Shown piece after piece: positions 26,786 through 35,134 of a stretch of DNA of 64,000 nucleotides. The notes under the pieces were generated by a model. It searched no databases. It worked only from the letters and a program-made list of their open reading frames with translations, and was not told the DNA's origin. A program made the position numbers and the translations under genes. Positions within the stretch are counted from its first letter, which is position 1. The number at the start of each line of letters is the position of its first letter. Origin of the DNA: Sphingobacterium sp. UBA4616 (lineage in GTDB: Bacteria > Bacteroidota > Bacteroidia > Sphingobacteriales > Sphingobacteriaceae); contig DGIS01000025.1 of the NCBI GenBank assembly GCA_002386525.1, positions 422,086 through 486,085 of the forward strand, given 5' to 3'.

Positions 26786-26832
26786 ATTAAAATTGGATTA
26801 AAAACACCGCTGAAATTAAAACTGGATTAAAA
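26786..26832. promoter_or_regulatory. Four-copy direct-repeat array upstream of UspA-like copy 2
   Basis: ATTAAAA at 26786, 26797, 26815 and 26826 (offsets 0, 11, 29, 40), identical in spacing to the array at 22316-22362. It overlaps the stop codon of the sensor kinase gene and starts 86 nt upstream of the UspA-like ATG. The neighbouring OmpR-type regulator is the natural candidate to bind it (inference). Confidence 0.7.
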
Positions 26833-28206
26833 TCGCAGATAAGTCGGTAATTCCACTTCAACCGTTGTCCCTTCGCCTACAATAGAATTGACTTTCAACG
26901 AACCGCCATGTAGTTTAATGATATTTCTTGCCAAAGGTAAGCCAATTCCATAGCCATCGATACCACTCGTATTCGAAGCTCTAAAATAGGGGTCGTAAAT
27001 ATGATCCAATTCTCGGGATGGTATTCCTATACCCTTGTCTTTTATAAGAATAAAAACTTTGTTGTCCAATGCACCCAATGCGATGTAAGCGGTTCTATCC
27101 GATGAATATTTACAGGCATTACTGATAATATTAGACAGTGCAAGCTGCAGCAAAATTTCATTTCCATTCACCTTAAGTCGCATGCTATCATCCGGCAATA
27201 GGCTAAAATCTGTTATAATCTTAAATTTGTCATTTATAGCCTTCACTGTCAGCTCGGCATCCATTACGATCTGATCAATACGAACTGGATTGAACGCTGT
27301 CGCGTTGTTCACAAAACCTGTACGCGCCAGCAATAAGAGTGCTTTAGTTTTTTTCTCCAGATGCTCTGCAGATTCAATAATTTTGGATAATGTGCGTTGG
27401 TACTCCTCATTGCTGCGTTCTTTAGATAAGGCAAGATCTGCCTGCCCGATAATGGAAGTTAATGGCGTGTTCAGTTCATGGGATGCATTGCTAATAAAGT
27501 TTTTTTGAGTTTCAAAAGAGGTCTCTAACCGCGTCAACATCCGGTTGAATGTCTGCGCAAGACCATGAAGTTCACCTTTATACTTTTCTTCATCCAATCG
27601 CTTATAGAGATTTTCGGAACCAATCGCCTGCACCTCTTTCATCATGGTCAATATTGGCTTTAAGAATGAGCGTTTCATGAAAACCGAAACGACGAAAATA
27701 AACAGAATACCCAAAATCAGGCTTATAATTAGCAAGTTCCGGAGATAAGCCAGATGATGGGTATAAAAATAATTTTCCGCAGATGCCCCAACGATATAGT
27801 GACGCCCGTTTTGCGAGAAATATTTGGTTGAATAAAATTGCTTGCCCGACTTGAAATTTGACGTTCCCTTTTTACTAATTTTATCCCAAAGTTCATTGTG
27901 GAATCCCTGGCTTCTTAAAATAGAATCCTTGCCACCAAATTCCACTAAAAATTCGTGCTGATTATTGAGATTCTCAATAAAATCAAGGCTCCATTGATCC
28001 GATTGGGAAGCAGATTTACTGTTCAGGAACTTTTCAGCAGCAATATTTCGTCGGAGATCCAGCCGCTTATAAAAATCAGTAAAAGCAAAATTCGTAACGG
28101 AATAAAAGATAAAGCCAACAAAACAACTCACGTATATGACTAGAATTGCAATGAGATAGATAAGCTTTCGGTTATAATTGTGCATTTCGAAATATTCAGT
28201 CTTCAA
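26827..28206 (-). CDS. Sensor histidine kinase (HAMP-HisKA-HATPase)
   Basis: 459 residues. Transmembrane helix at about 16-38, a periplasmic sensor region of roughly 120 residues with no recognised domain, a second helix at about 156-178, HAMP (KRSFLKPILTMMKEVQAI), HisKA with the phospho-acceptor in NASHELNTPLTSIIGQ, and HATPase with N box (ISNACKYSSD), G1 (DKGIGIP) and G2 (GYGIGLPLARN). It is translated after the response regulator, overlapping it by 11 bp, and lies immediately upstream of the exporter operon. Its signal is unknown; likely an envelope stress or an exporter substrate. Confidence 0.95.
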   Translation of the reverse strand: MKTEYFEMHNYNRKLIYLIAILVIYVSCFVGFIFYSVTNFAFTDFYKRLDLRRNIAAEKFLNSKSASQSDQWSLDFIENLNNQHEFLVEFGGKDSILRSQGFHNELWDKISKKGTSNFKSGKQFYSTKYFSQNGRHYIVGASAENYFYTHHLAYLRNLLIISLILGILFIFVVSVFMKRSFLKPILTMMKEVQAIGSENLYKRLDEEKYKGELHGLAQTFNRMLTRLETSFETQKNFISNASHELNTPLTSIIGQADLALSKERSNEEYQRTLSKIIESAEHLEKKTKALLLLARTGFVNNATAFNPVRIDQIVMDAELTVKAINDKFKIITDFSLLPDDSMRLKVNGNEILLQLALSNIISNACKYSSDRTAYIALGALDNKVFILIKDKGIGIPSRELDHIYDPYFRASNTSGIDGYGIGLPLARNIIKLHGGSLKVNSIVGEGTTVEVELPTYLRF

Positions 28207-28912
28207 TTTTTAGTACATATCCCATACCAATAACCGTATGGATCGCCTTCTTTCTCGTTACTTTTTCAATCTTTTTTCTGAGATAATTCACATAAACATC
28301 GACAACATTTGATCCAATATCAAAATTAATTCCCCATATTTTGTCTAAAAGCTCGGTTCGCTCAAATACCTTTTTCGGACTTTGGATGAACAATAAGAGC
28401 AAACGATATTCGGTACTTGTTAAATTAAGTTCCTGGCCGTCGCAATAGGCTGTTTTTTTATAATCATCGATACTTAAAAAACCATAACTATAGGTGTCTT
28501 TTGACGGTTGAAGCTCACGCTGCGTGGCCTGGACGATCGACTTTTGCCGGCGGATCAATGATCGAATACGCGCTTTCAGCTCAATAAGTTTAAATGGTTT
28601 TGAAAGATAATCATCGGCGCCATTATCAAGTCCTAAAACTACATTTTCGGGTGTTCCCAAGGCTGTCAGCATCATTACCGGAAGGTCCGTATATCCCCAT
28701 TGCCTAATTTGTTTACAGATATCTAGTCCATTAGTTCCAGGCAAAAGGATGTCCAACAGCACAAGGGAAACATCTTGCTTCGCCAAAAGCTGCTCCAATC
28801 CGTCCGACCGACCCAAATGAATGACCCGATAACCATCTTCGCCTAAGCCTTGTATAATCAAATCAGCGACGTCCTGCTCGTCCTCAACCAAAATAATTTT
28901 TTGCTTCTCCAT
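28196..28912 (-). CDS. OmpR-family response regulator
   Basis: 238 residues counted from 28912 (MEKQKIILVEDE); the ORF can extend to 28921. REC domain with acidic start VEDEQD, phospho-acceptor Asp54 (VLLDILLPGTNGLD), switch Thr (MLTALG) and Lys (LSKPFKL); then an OmpR/PhoB winged helix about 140-236 (LTSTEYRLLLLFIQSPKKVFERTELLDKIW, then VDVYVNYLRKKIE). It is cotranscribed with the kinase at 26827-28206. OmpR-type regulators bind direct repeats with a helical-turn period, which fits the ATTAAAA arrays next to the exporter genes. Confidence 0.95.
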   Translation of the reverse strand: MEKQKIILVEDEQDVADLIIQGLGEDGYRVIHLGRSDGLEQLLAKQDVSLVLLDILLPGTNGLDICKQIRQWGYTDLPVMMLTALGTPENVVLGLDNGADDYLSKPFKLIELKARIRSLIRRQKSIVQATQRELQPSKDTYSYGFLSIDDYKKTAYCDGQELNLTSTEYRLLLLFIQSPKKVFERTELLDKIWGINFDIGSNVVDVYVNYLRKKIEKVTRKKAIHTVIGMGYVLKIED

Positions 28913-29036
28913 ATTCGTCATTACGTTTACCTCTGTTTAATGAACTCCCATCCAAACCATAAAAATAACGTTTTGAGTCAAGAGACACAAATCCCATTTT
29001 TTGCCAGCGTCCACACTTAAAGAATACGCTCACCAT

Positions 29037-29052
29037 TTAACAAAAATGTTAA
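29037..29052. repeat. Palindrome upstream of the two-component operon
   Basis: TTAACA (29037-29042) and TGTTAA (29047-29052) flank AAAA, giving a 16-bp dyad in the 207-bp gap between the betaine importer and the response regulator. Possible operator; no partner identified. Confidence 0.35.
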
Positions 29053-29080
29053 CAGCGATTTCGTTTAATGCTTCTAGTTA

Positions 29081-29107
29081 AAAACATGAGGTGGCAACTA
29101 TGCCACC
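29081..29107 (-). terminator. Terminator of the betaine importer operon
   Basis: Perfect 7-bp GC-rich stem GGTGGCA (29090-29096) / TGCCACC (29101-29107), loop of 4. On the minus strand it lies 13 nt after the binding-protein stop and is followed by TCATGTTTTT. Confidence 0.6.
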
Positions 29108-29119
29108 GCTATGACTAAT

Positions 29120-29956
29120 TTAAACCCATCTCGCTACAAGATTGTTATGCTGCTCAATCCATTGCTTTGCGGTACGATCCTTATCCTTGCTTTCTTCCAT
29201 CTTCGATAACAAGTCTGCCATTGTTGATTCGTCAAAACTAACTTTAGAGAAAAAGACGGCCAACTCGGGCTGTTCAACGTTAAAGTTTTTCCGGGCAAAA
29301 ATCTTAATTTGCTCGGCTTCGCCCAATGTCTTTTTGGGATCTTCCAAAAACTTCAATTTCATTTTAGCAAACATCCAATGCGGTTGCCATCCAGCTACCA
29401 CAATCCATCGCTTTGCTTTGATCGCGTTTTGTAACTCAGTAATCATGGCGACTGTGGAAGAATTCACATGGTTATAATCGAGTCCATAATCTGTGACTAC
29501 TTGGTCTATTGCACGCGTGATGCCAGCGCCCTTTTCTATCCCAATGATGCGTTTATCAAATTCTTTCTCATGTTTTTTTAACTCTTCAATCCTATCTATA
29601 GTTACATAATCTGGTACTACGAGGCCATTTCGGGCATGGTTATAACTTGTTCCAAGCGCTTTAAGATTTGGGAATTTAGCCACTTTGCTGCCATGAGTCA
29701 ATGGCAGCCAGACATCCATATATAGATCGGTATCACCATTATTCATGGAGGCTAATATCATATCAGGGGTAGCCCGTTGAATAACGACACGATACCCTTT
29801 TTCCTCCATAATTACCTTCGCAACATGTGTCATTGCTACCCCTTCGGCCCAGCCGTCCACCATCCCAATATGGATAATATTTTTATTTCTGCCTGTCGTG
29901 CATGCGGTAAACATACACACGAACAGACAAAATACAATACTTTTTATTTTCATCAT
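29120..29956 (-). CDS. Glycine betaine/proline-type ABC substrate-binding lipoprotein
   Basis: 278-residue OpuAC/ProX-like periplasmic binding protein with a lipobox (FTAC, Cys19), so anchored to a membrane. Family motifs: the opening IHIGMVDGWAEGVAMTHV, the DLYMDVWLPLTH segment, and VAGWQPHWMFAKM, which carry Trp residues of the kind that form the aromatic cage for quaternary amines. Last gene of the three-gene importer operon, 1 nt after the permease. Imports osmoprotectants such as glycine betaine; the exact ligand is not decided by sequence. Confidence 0.88.
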   Translation of the reverse strand: MMKIKSIVFCLFVCMFTACTTGRNKNIIHIGMVDGWAEGVAMTHVAKVIMEEKGYRVVIQRATPDMILASMNNGDTDLYMDVWLPLTHGSKVAKFPNLKALGTSYNHARNGLVVPDYVTIDRIEELKKHEKEFDKRIIGIEKGAGITRAIDQVVTDYGLDYNHVNSSTVAMITELQNAIKAKRWIVVAGWQPHWMFAKMKLKFLEDPKKTLGEAEQIKIFARKNFNVEQPELAVFFSKVSFDESTMADLLSKMEESKDKDRTAKQWIEQHNNLVARWV

Positions 29957-29957
29957 A

Positions 29958-30785
29958 CTATGCTTTCTTTTTTACAAAACCCTGAGTAATGCGATCCAAA
30001 ATAATAGCAAGAATCACAACAGACAATCCGCTTTCAAAACCAAGACCAATATCCAAGTTGTTAATACCCTCAAGTACTTTTTCACCCAATCCCCCTGCAG
30101 CAATCATTCCGGCAATAACAACCATAGATAGAGACAATAGTATAGTCTGATTAATTCCTGCTAATATCGTTTTTGCAGCCAAAGGCAATTCTACTTTAAA
30201 TAAGATCTGACTATTAGTTGCTCCAAATGAACGCGCAGCTTCCACGATATCTTTCGGAACAGCATCAATCCCCAGGGTTGTCAAACGCACAGCTGGAGGC
30301 ATAGCAAATATAATAGTCGCAAAGGCCCCTGGTACTTTACCAATACTAAAAAATAACACTGCCGGAATCAAGTAGGCAAAGGCTGGCATTGTCTGCATCA
30401 GATCCAGTAAGGGGCGAATAATGCTTGCCGCTAATTTATTTTTTGCTGCCCACACGCCCAACGGAACGGAGATAACTAATGCCGTTGCCGTAGCGACTAA
30501 CACTAATGCCAAGGTCTCCATAGTAGCCGTCCAAAACCCCATCAAATAAATCAATGTTAAACCTAGAACTGTGGTCAATGCAACCCCCTTTCCTGATTTC
30601 CACCAGGCTAATGCCGTAAAAAGACCGATGATGATAAAAAAGGGAATTGTGATTAATATCCACTCTAATCCAAGAATTGAGGCATTCCCAGTATTCTTTA
30701 TCAGATTAAAAAATGGCTCTAAATGCGCTGTTAGCCAATTGACCGCTACGGCTATATATTGTCCTATATCAATTACTTTATTCAT
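29958..30785 (-). CDS. Glycine betaine/proline-type ABC permease
   Basis: 275-residue inner-membrane permease of the OpuAB/ProW type with about six to seven helices. The binding-protein-dependent transport signature is clear: AARSFGATNSQILFKVELPLAAKTILAGINQTI, i.e. the EAA loop that contacts the ATPase, followed by LSLSMVVIAGMIAAGGLG. It sits between the ATPase and binding-protein genes with gaps of 5 and 1 nt. Confidence 0.93.
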   Translation of the reverse strand: MNKVIDIGQYIAVAVNWLTAHLEPFFNLIKNTGNASILGLEWILITIPFFIIIGLFTALAWWKSGKGVALTTVLGLTLIYLMGFWTATMETLALVLVATATALVISVPLGVWAAKNKLAASIIRPLLDLMQTMPAFAYLIPAVLFFSIGKVPGAFATIIFAMPPAVRLTTLGIDAVPKDIVEAARSFGATNSQILFKVELPLAAKTILAGINQTILLSLSMVVIAGMIAAGGLGEKVLEGINNLDIGLGFESGLSVVILAIILDRITQGFVKKKA

Positions 30786-30790
30786 TTCTA

Positions 30791-32029
30791 CTACTTATTT
30801 GCTTTCTCTTTTAATTCTATTATTTCCTCTTCATTATACTTTGTTGCTTCAATGATCAAAGACGTTTGGGTGACTATACCCAATAAACGATTATCATTAT
30901 TCACAACAGCAATAGGCGACCTAATCTCAGATATGAGCGGCAACATTTCTTCCACAGTTACTTCTTTAGATACTGTTGGAACATTTGTATGAATAATCGA
31001 TTCGACGGTAAGCTCCTTGCGCTTAGCCGATTGGATGACTTCACTTATATGTACAAAACCAAGAAAGGTTTCATGTGCATCTACTACAGGAAGAATTTCT
31101 ATTCCTGTGCTACGCATTTTACGTAAAGCTCCCTCAGGGCCATCTTTTTTGAAACGTACTACAGTCGGTTTTTCAAACATTAAAGAGCCAGCGGAAATAA
31201 TGGATTTGCGATCGACTTTTTCGACAAAGGCTTTAACATAATCACTTGCTGGATTTGTCAAGATATCTTCCGCTGTACCGATCTGTTCGATGACACCATC
31301 TCTCATAATGGCAATACGATCGCCTAATTTGATCGCCTCGTCCAAATCATGGGTAATAAAAATGATCGTTTTTTGTAAATTATCTTGTAACTCAAGCAAC
31401 TGATCTTGCATTTCCGTTTTAATCAGCGGATCAAGCGCTGAAAACGCCTCATCCATAAGCAATACTTCGGGATCATTGGCAAGTGCACGAGCCAATCCAA
31501 CACGTTGTTGCATTCCCCCAGATAACTGTGAGGGAAGCTGCTGTTCAAACCCGTTCAGTCCAACGGTATCAAGTGCTTGCTGCGCTTTAGATTCCCGTGT
31601 TTCACGCTCCTCCCCTCTTAATTCTAAACCAAAAGCAGCGTTGCTCAATACGGTGTGATGTGGCAACAGACCAAATTTCTGAAAGACCATGCTCATCTCC
31701 GTCCTTCTCACTTCGAGAAGATCCTTATTATTTTTTCTCGTGATATCCTCCCCATTGATAAATACCTTGCCTGAAGTTGGCTCATTTAAACGATTAAGGC
31801 AACGAAGCAACGTAGATTTTCCACTTCCTGAAAGCCCCATGATAACAAAAAATTCGCCTTCAAAAATTTCGAAATTAGCTTTATTGATGCCAATTGTACA
31901 ACCCGTCTTTGCCAAGATTTCCTTTTTGGAGCATCCTTCATTTAGTAACTTCAAAGCTTCTTTCTTCTGCTTTCCAAAAACCAGCACCAAGTCTTCAACT
32001 TTTACCTTTACCTTTCTAATTTTACCCAT
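30791..32029 (-). CDS. Glycine betaine/proline-type ABC ATPase with CBS domains
   Basis: 412-residue OpuAA/ProV-like ATPase energising the importer. Walker A (GLSGSGKST) near residue 70, Q-loop (MVFQKFGLLPHHTV), ABC signature (LSGGMQQRVGLARAL), Walker B (VLLMDEAFSALDP) and H-loop His (ITHDLDEAI) are all present. Two CBS domains occupy about 285-400 (GIEILPVVDAHETFLGFVHISEV; RSPIAVVNNDNRLLGIVTQ); in OpuA systems these sense ionic strength or cyclic-di-AMP. First gene of the operon, preceded by a leader of about 330 nt if the promoter at 32369-32376 is used. Confidence 0.95.
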   Translation of the reverse strand: MGKIRKVKVKVEDLVLVFGKQKKEALKLLNEGCSKKEILAKTGCTIGINKANFEIFEGEFFVIMGLSGSGKSTLLRCLNRLNEPTSGKVFINGEDITRKNNKDLLEVRRTEMSMVFQKFGLLPHHTVLSNAAFGLELRGEERETRESKAQQALDTVGLNGFEQQLPSQLSGGMQQRVGLARALANDPEVLLMDEAFSALDPLIKTEMQDQLLELQDNLQKTIIFITHDLDEAIKLGDRIAIMRDGVIEQIGTAEDILTNPASDYVKAFVEKVDRKSIISAGSLMFEKPTVVRFKKDGPEGALRKMRSTGIEILPVVDAHETFLGFVHISEVIQSAKRKELTVESIIHTNVPTVSKEVTVEEMLPLISEIRSPIAVVNNDNRLLGIVTQTSLIIEATKYNEEEIIELKEKANK

Positions 32030-32111
32030 ATCTTAATTTTTTTAAACACCAATAAACCACAACGGCATAAGTAATCCACTAAGGCCATACGCCTACGTTA
32101 TATTTTTTTAA

Positions 32112-32145
32112 AATCAAATAACACTCCGGTGGAGTTCATTTGATT
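32112..32145. repeat. Hairpin in the leader of the betaine importer operon
   Basis: AATCAAAT (32112-32119) pairs with ATTTGATT (32138-32145), and inside it ACTCC (32123-32127) pairs with GGAGT (32131-32135) around a 3-nt loop. It lies about 85 nt upstream of the ATPase start. No T-run follows on the minus strand, so it is not a plain terminator. A 24-codon frame (32188 down to 32114, minus) ends inside the stem. Confidence 0.55.
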
Positions 32146-32368
32146 GAAATCCAACGAATAACAGTCCAATCAACTTATTAACTAACATACTTTACTCTCC
32201 GTTCGGTAAGAGCAATGATGAAAAAGAAACTAATCTTTTAAAGACGAAACTCACAACAATAGCGCATTTCAAAAAATACTCTAACAAGTATCACGAACAA
32301 CCTAGGATGTACCAACTGGCACAATGCCGTAGCGGAATAAATTTATTCCTTTCTGTCTTTCGACGCTG

Positions 32369-32376
32369 CAAAGATA
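32369..32376 (-). promoter_or_regulatory. -7 promoter element for the betaine importer operon
   Basis: Minus-strand TATCTTTG followed by CA, a textbook Bacteroidota -7 element (TAnnTTTG). No matching -33 TTTG at the normal spacing was found; a TTTG occurs 26 nt further up. Use of this promoter implies a 5' leader of about 330 nt. Confidence 0.5.
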
Positions 32377-32601
32377 CAAAAAATAAACTAAATGGCCTTT
32401 AACAAACACAATAAACTGAAAAACAATGTGTTATAAATAACGTAAAATGCTAGTAAATACTTTTACCTTTTAACCAAATGTTTGGATAAGTGGACGATGG
32501 CTCGAACAACATGGTATATAGAACAATTTTTCATTTTCAATACGTAATAAACGCATTTATTACTTATCTTTATGCTATTGAAACAAAACTCAACCCCAGC
32601 C

Positions 32602-33417
32602 ATGTTTATCGGCGCAGTCAAATGGTTCGACAATAACAAAGGATTTGGTACGATTGCATTACCTGCCGGAGAAGAACTCTTTGTACATATACGTAGGTTT
32701 AAAATTCCTCCAGAACATATTATTCAGCCTGGAGAAGTTATTGTCGGTGATAAGAAGGCCGACCCCAAGAGGAGCGGCTATCTTGCTCATAACTGCAGGA
32801 TTCTCAAAAGGCCCGAAGATTGGAAATTCGTCATCTCACTCCTCGACAAAGAACATACAGTACACCTCCCCGACAGCCACGGTCGAGAACAAAAGCACAA
32901 TTTAACCTCCTTAACAGCAAGACAACTTTTAAGAATCCAGCCCAAAGAACTTATCCCCAAAATGCTCACGGCTAATTTTGATGTTGATTTTGAGAGCACA
33001 ATTTTTATTCCCTATGCCGAATTGATTGACAAAAGCATTACGGGCATATTTGAGCGGGAAACCGCATGCGATCTACTTTCCAAGGTATTCGAATACTTCG
33101 GAAAACATGTCTCCCATCAGATTTTATTTCGTGTATGGAAGGAAAGCATGTTTAAGTATATTGGCTATCCGTCGGAAGGTGACTACGAAATTCCTGAACT
33201 TGTATTTAATTTGAATGCTACAGAAATCAATTATGAGGATCTTACCCGAATTAGCACCTATAGTTTTGGAAAATCCTTCTGTGCTGATTTTGTAAATGCT
33301 TTATTTGACGACGTAGAAACAATGGACAAGAACGATCTCGAACCTTTGCTACCTTATATTGAATTTTTGGAGAACGAAGCGTCTATTGAAAAAATTCATA
33401 CTCTTCTGCAAGAATAG
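32602..33417 (+). CDS. Cold-shock-domain protein with a large unknown C-terminal part
   Basis: Start at 32602 (MFIGAVKWFDNN) is preferred because cold-shock domains begin this way and because a -7-like TATCTTTA overlaps the alternative ATG at 32572. Residues 1-70 form a cold-shock OB-fold with RNP1-like NNKGFGTIAL and RNP2-like ELFVHIRRF, so single-stranded nucleic acid binding is likely. The remaining 200 residues are mostly helical, acidic and unlike any domain I recognise. Standalone cold-shock proteins have about 65-75 residues, so this is a fusion. It is monocistronic. Role uncertain; RNA binding or a regulatory function is inferred from the N-terminal domain. Confidence 0.75.
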   Translation: MFIGAVKWFDNNKGFGTIALPAGEELFVHIRRFKIPPEHIIQPGEVIVGDKKADPKRSGYLAHNCRILKRPEDWKFVISLLDKEHTVHLPDSHGREQKHNLTSLTARQLLRIQPKELIPKMLTANFDVDFESTIFIPYAELIDKSITGIFERETACDLLSKVFEYFGKHVSHQILFRVWKESMFKYIGYPSEGDYEIPELVFNLNATEINYEDLTRISTYSFGKSFCADFVNALFDDVETMDKNDLEPLLPYIEFLENEASIEKIHTLLQE

Positions 33418-33464
33418 CTGCAATGGATCACGTGTTGAAAATCGATATTCAAACCATTGCAGCT
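33416..33464. repeat. 11-bp inverted repeat spanning the stop of the cold-shock-domain gene
   Basis: AGCTGCAATGG (33416-33426) and CCATTGCAGCT (33454-33464) are exact reverse complements; a smaller palindrome (TTGAA...TTCAA around ATCGAT) fills the loop. No T-run follows, so a stabilising 3' structure or factor-dependent terminator is more likely than an intrinsic one. Confidence 0.5.
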
Positions 33465-33596
33465 ATCCATGGTGGAGACTGATCAATCGTCTGCCTTACT
33501 TTTGCGCATATCCTCAGTCTTTATCTGCTATCGTAAGGGAGACTGGCTAGCAATTCATTCTGCTAAGATCACATAGACCAAGGTTGTTTGCAGGTC

Positions 33597-34880
33597 TTAT
33601 ACCTTGGGCAAATTATAGCCATTATGATACACTTTTGCCAAGTATTGGTCTGCATCTTTATCGTTAAAACTGCGCTTTTGTTTATCCCAAAATAATTTCT
33701 TTTTAGACCTATACGCTATGTTTCCCATCTGCGAGAAAATGGCTATATGCGCACCGGCTTCTATCGGAGCATTTAAACCTTCTGCTGACTTATTTCTAAC
33801 GGCTTCGACAAAATTTACCATATGCTTGTCCAATCCATTATCCTGTGAACGTTGAAAAGAGACAGCATCCATTCGCCCTTTTTCTGGAATAACTTCCCAG
33901 CCCTCGCGATTTACCACCAGGGTACCGTTATTACCAATAAATGCTACTCCGTGATTCTTTTGGTAAGGCCCCAAATCTATACCTGTTGCCTGCTCCCATT
34001 GAACATTGAATCCCTCAAACTCATAGACCGTAGTTAAGCTATCTGGTGTTTCAGCAGCGTCTTCTGGATAAGCAAATTTACCCCCCGCGGCCATTACAGA
34101 CACCGGATCCGACACTTTCATGCCAATCAAAGCGTAATCCAGCATATGTACTCCCCAATCGGTCATCAGACCACCTGCGTAGTCCCAATACCATCTAAAA
34201 TTGAAATGAAAGCGATTGGGATTAAATGCTCGTTTTGGCGCTGGTCCTAGCCACTTATCATAATGCACTCCGGCTGGAACACAAGCATCTGGCTGCACTG
34301 GAACACTCTTCATCCAGCCCTGATAAGCCCAAGCCTTAACAAGGCGTATCTTTCCAAGTTTTCCGCTGTGGACAAAATCCATAGCATCTTTGAAATGCTG
34401 CTGACTTCGTTGCCATTGCCCGACCTGAACAACACGTTTATGCTTTTTAGCAGCTGCAACCATAATTTCACATTCGTGAATGGAGTTACCAATTGGTTTT
34501 TCGACGTATACATCTTTTCCGGCTGCAATAGCATCAACCATTTGCAGGCAATGCCAATGATCTGGCGTAGCGATAATAACAACATCGACGTCTTTTGCTT
34601 TCAGAAGATCTTTATAATCAACGTAAGCTTTCACATTTATCTGGCGCTTCTTTAATTCCTCAACTCGATTCCGCAACACATTTTCATCGACATCACATAA
34701 TGCTGTACACTCCACCCCAGGTATATGCAAGATCGCATTCAAATTTGACCAGCCCATACCGTTGGTACCGATCAGCCCCACACGGACTGTATCGGCTTGA
34801 AAACCGAATACTTTAGACTGTGCAAAAAATGCTGATGCCGCCAATAGGCCCGTGCTTCGGATAAATTCTTTTCTCTCCAT
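33597..34880 (-). CDS. Gfo/Idh/MocA-family oxidoreductase, exported
   Basis: 427-residue NAD(P)-dependent dehydrogenase-like protein. The N-terminus (MERKEFIRSTGLLAASAFFAQ) looks like the twin-arginine-type leader variants common on exported members, though a strict RR pair is missing. Rossmann fold starts at about residue 31 (VRVGLIGTNGMGWSN). Family motif EKPIG (VYVEKPIGNS) carries the catalytic Lys, and IIATPDHWHC is typical of the exported Bacteroidota subgroup. The C-terminal alpha/beta domain includes YAGGLMTDWGVHMLDYAL. Probably oxidises or rearranges a sugar derivative; substrate unknown. The next dehydrogenase gene, same strand, lies 254 bp upstream. Confidence 0.88.
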   Translation of the reverse strand: MERKEFIRSTGLLAASAFFAQSKVFGFQADTVRVGLIGTNGMGWSNLNAILHIPGVECTALCDVDENVLRNRVEELKKRQINVKAYVDYKDLLKAKDVDVVIIATPDHWHCLQMVDAIAAGKDVYVEKPIGNSIHECEIMVAAAKKHKRVVQVGQWQRSQQHFKDAMDFVHSGKLGKIRLVKAWAYQGWMKSVPVQPDACVPAGVHYDKWLGPAPKRAFNPNRFHFNFRWYWDYAGGLMTDWGVHMLDYALIGMKVSDPVSVMAAGGKFAYPEDAAETPDSLTTVYEFEGFNVQWEQATGIDLGPYQKNHGVAFIGNNGTLVVNREGWEVIPEKGRMDAVSFQRSQDNGLDKHMVNFVEAVRNKSAEGLNAPIEAGAHIAIFSQMGNIAYRSKKKLFWDKQKRSFNDKDADQYLAKVYHNGYNLPKV

Positions 34881-35134
34881 TGTTTAATTTGGTTTATATT
34901 GATATTGTGTTCAACACGAAGAAGATGATTAGCTTGGCATCTCCCCAGTGATAGTACTAATATAACATTTAGTCTTTAGTATGAAGAATATTAATTCAAA
35001 CAAACAACCTGAGATAAAGTCGTTTGAATGTCTCAGAGGATTCTTCGGTGAATATCAGTGCATAAGACGAACTCAATAGTAATTGACACAAATACTGCAG
35101 CGGGCAGACACCGGTGTATCAACAGCTCCATGTA

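Larger units (their letters stand above)
32030..32601. other. Intergenic region with the importer leader (572 bp)
   Basis: Divergent gap between the betaine importer and the cold-shock-domain gene. It holds the importer promoter and leader hairpin, and a TATCTTTA element at 32565-32572 that could drive the cold-shock-domain gene. No riboswitch class was recognised. Confidence 0.55.

Noticed and set aside
32030..32376. Known riboswitch class in the betaine importer leader
   Set aside because: No conserved core of the classes I know was recognised; only a simple hairpin and a small frame are visible.
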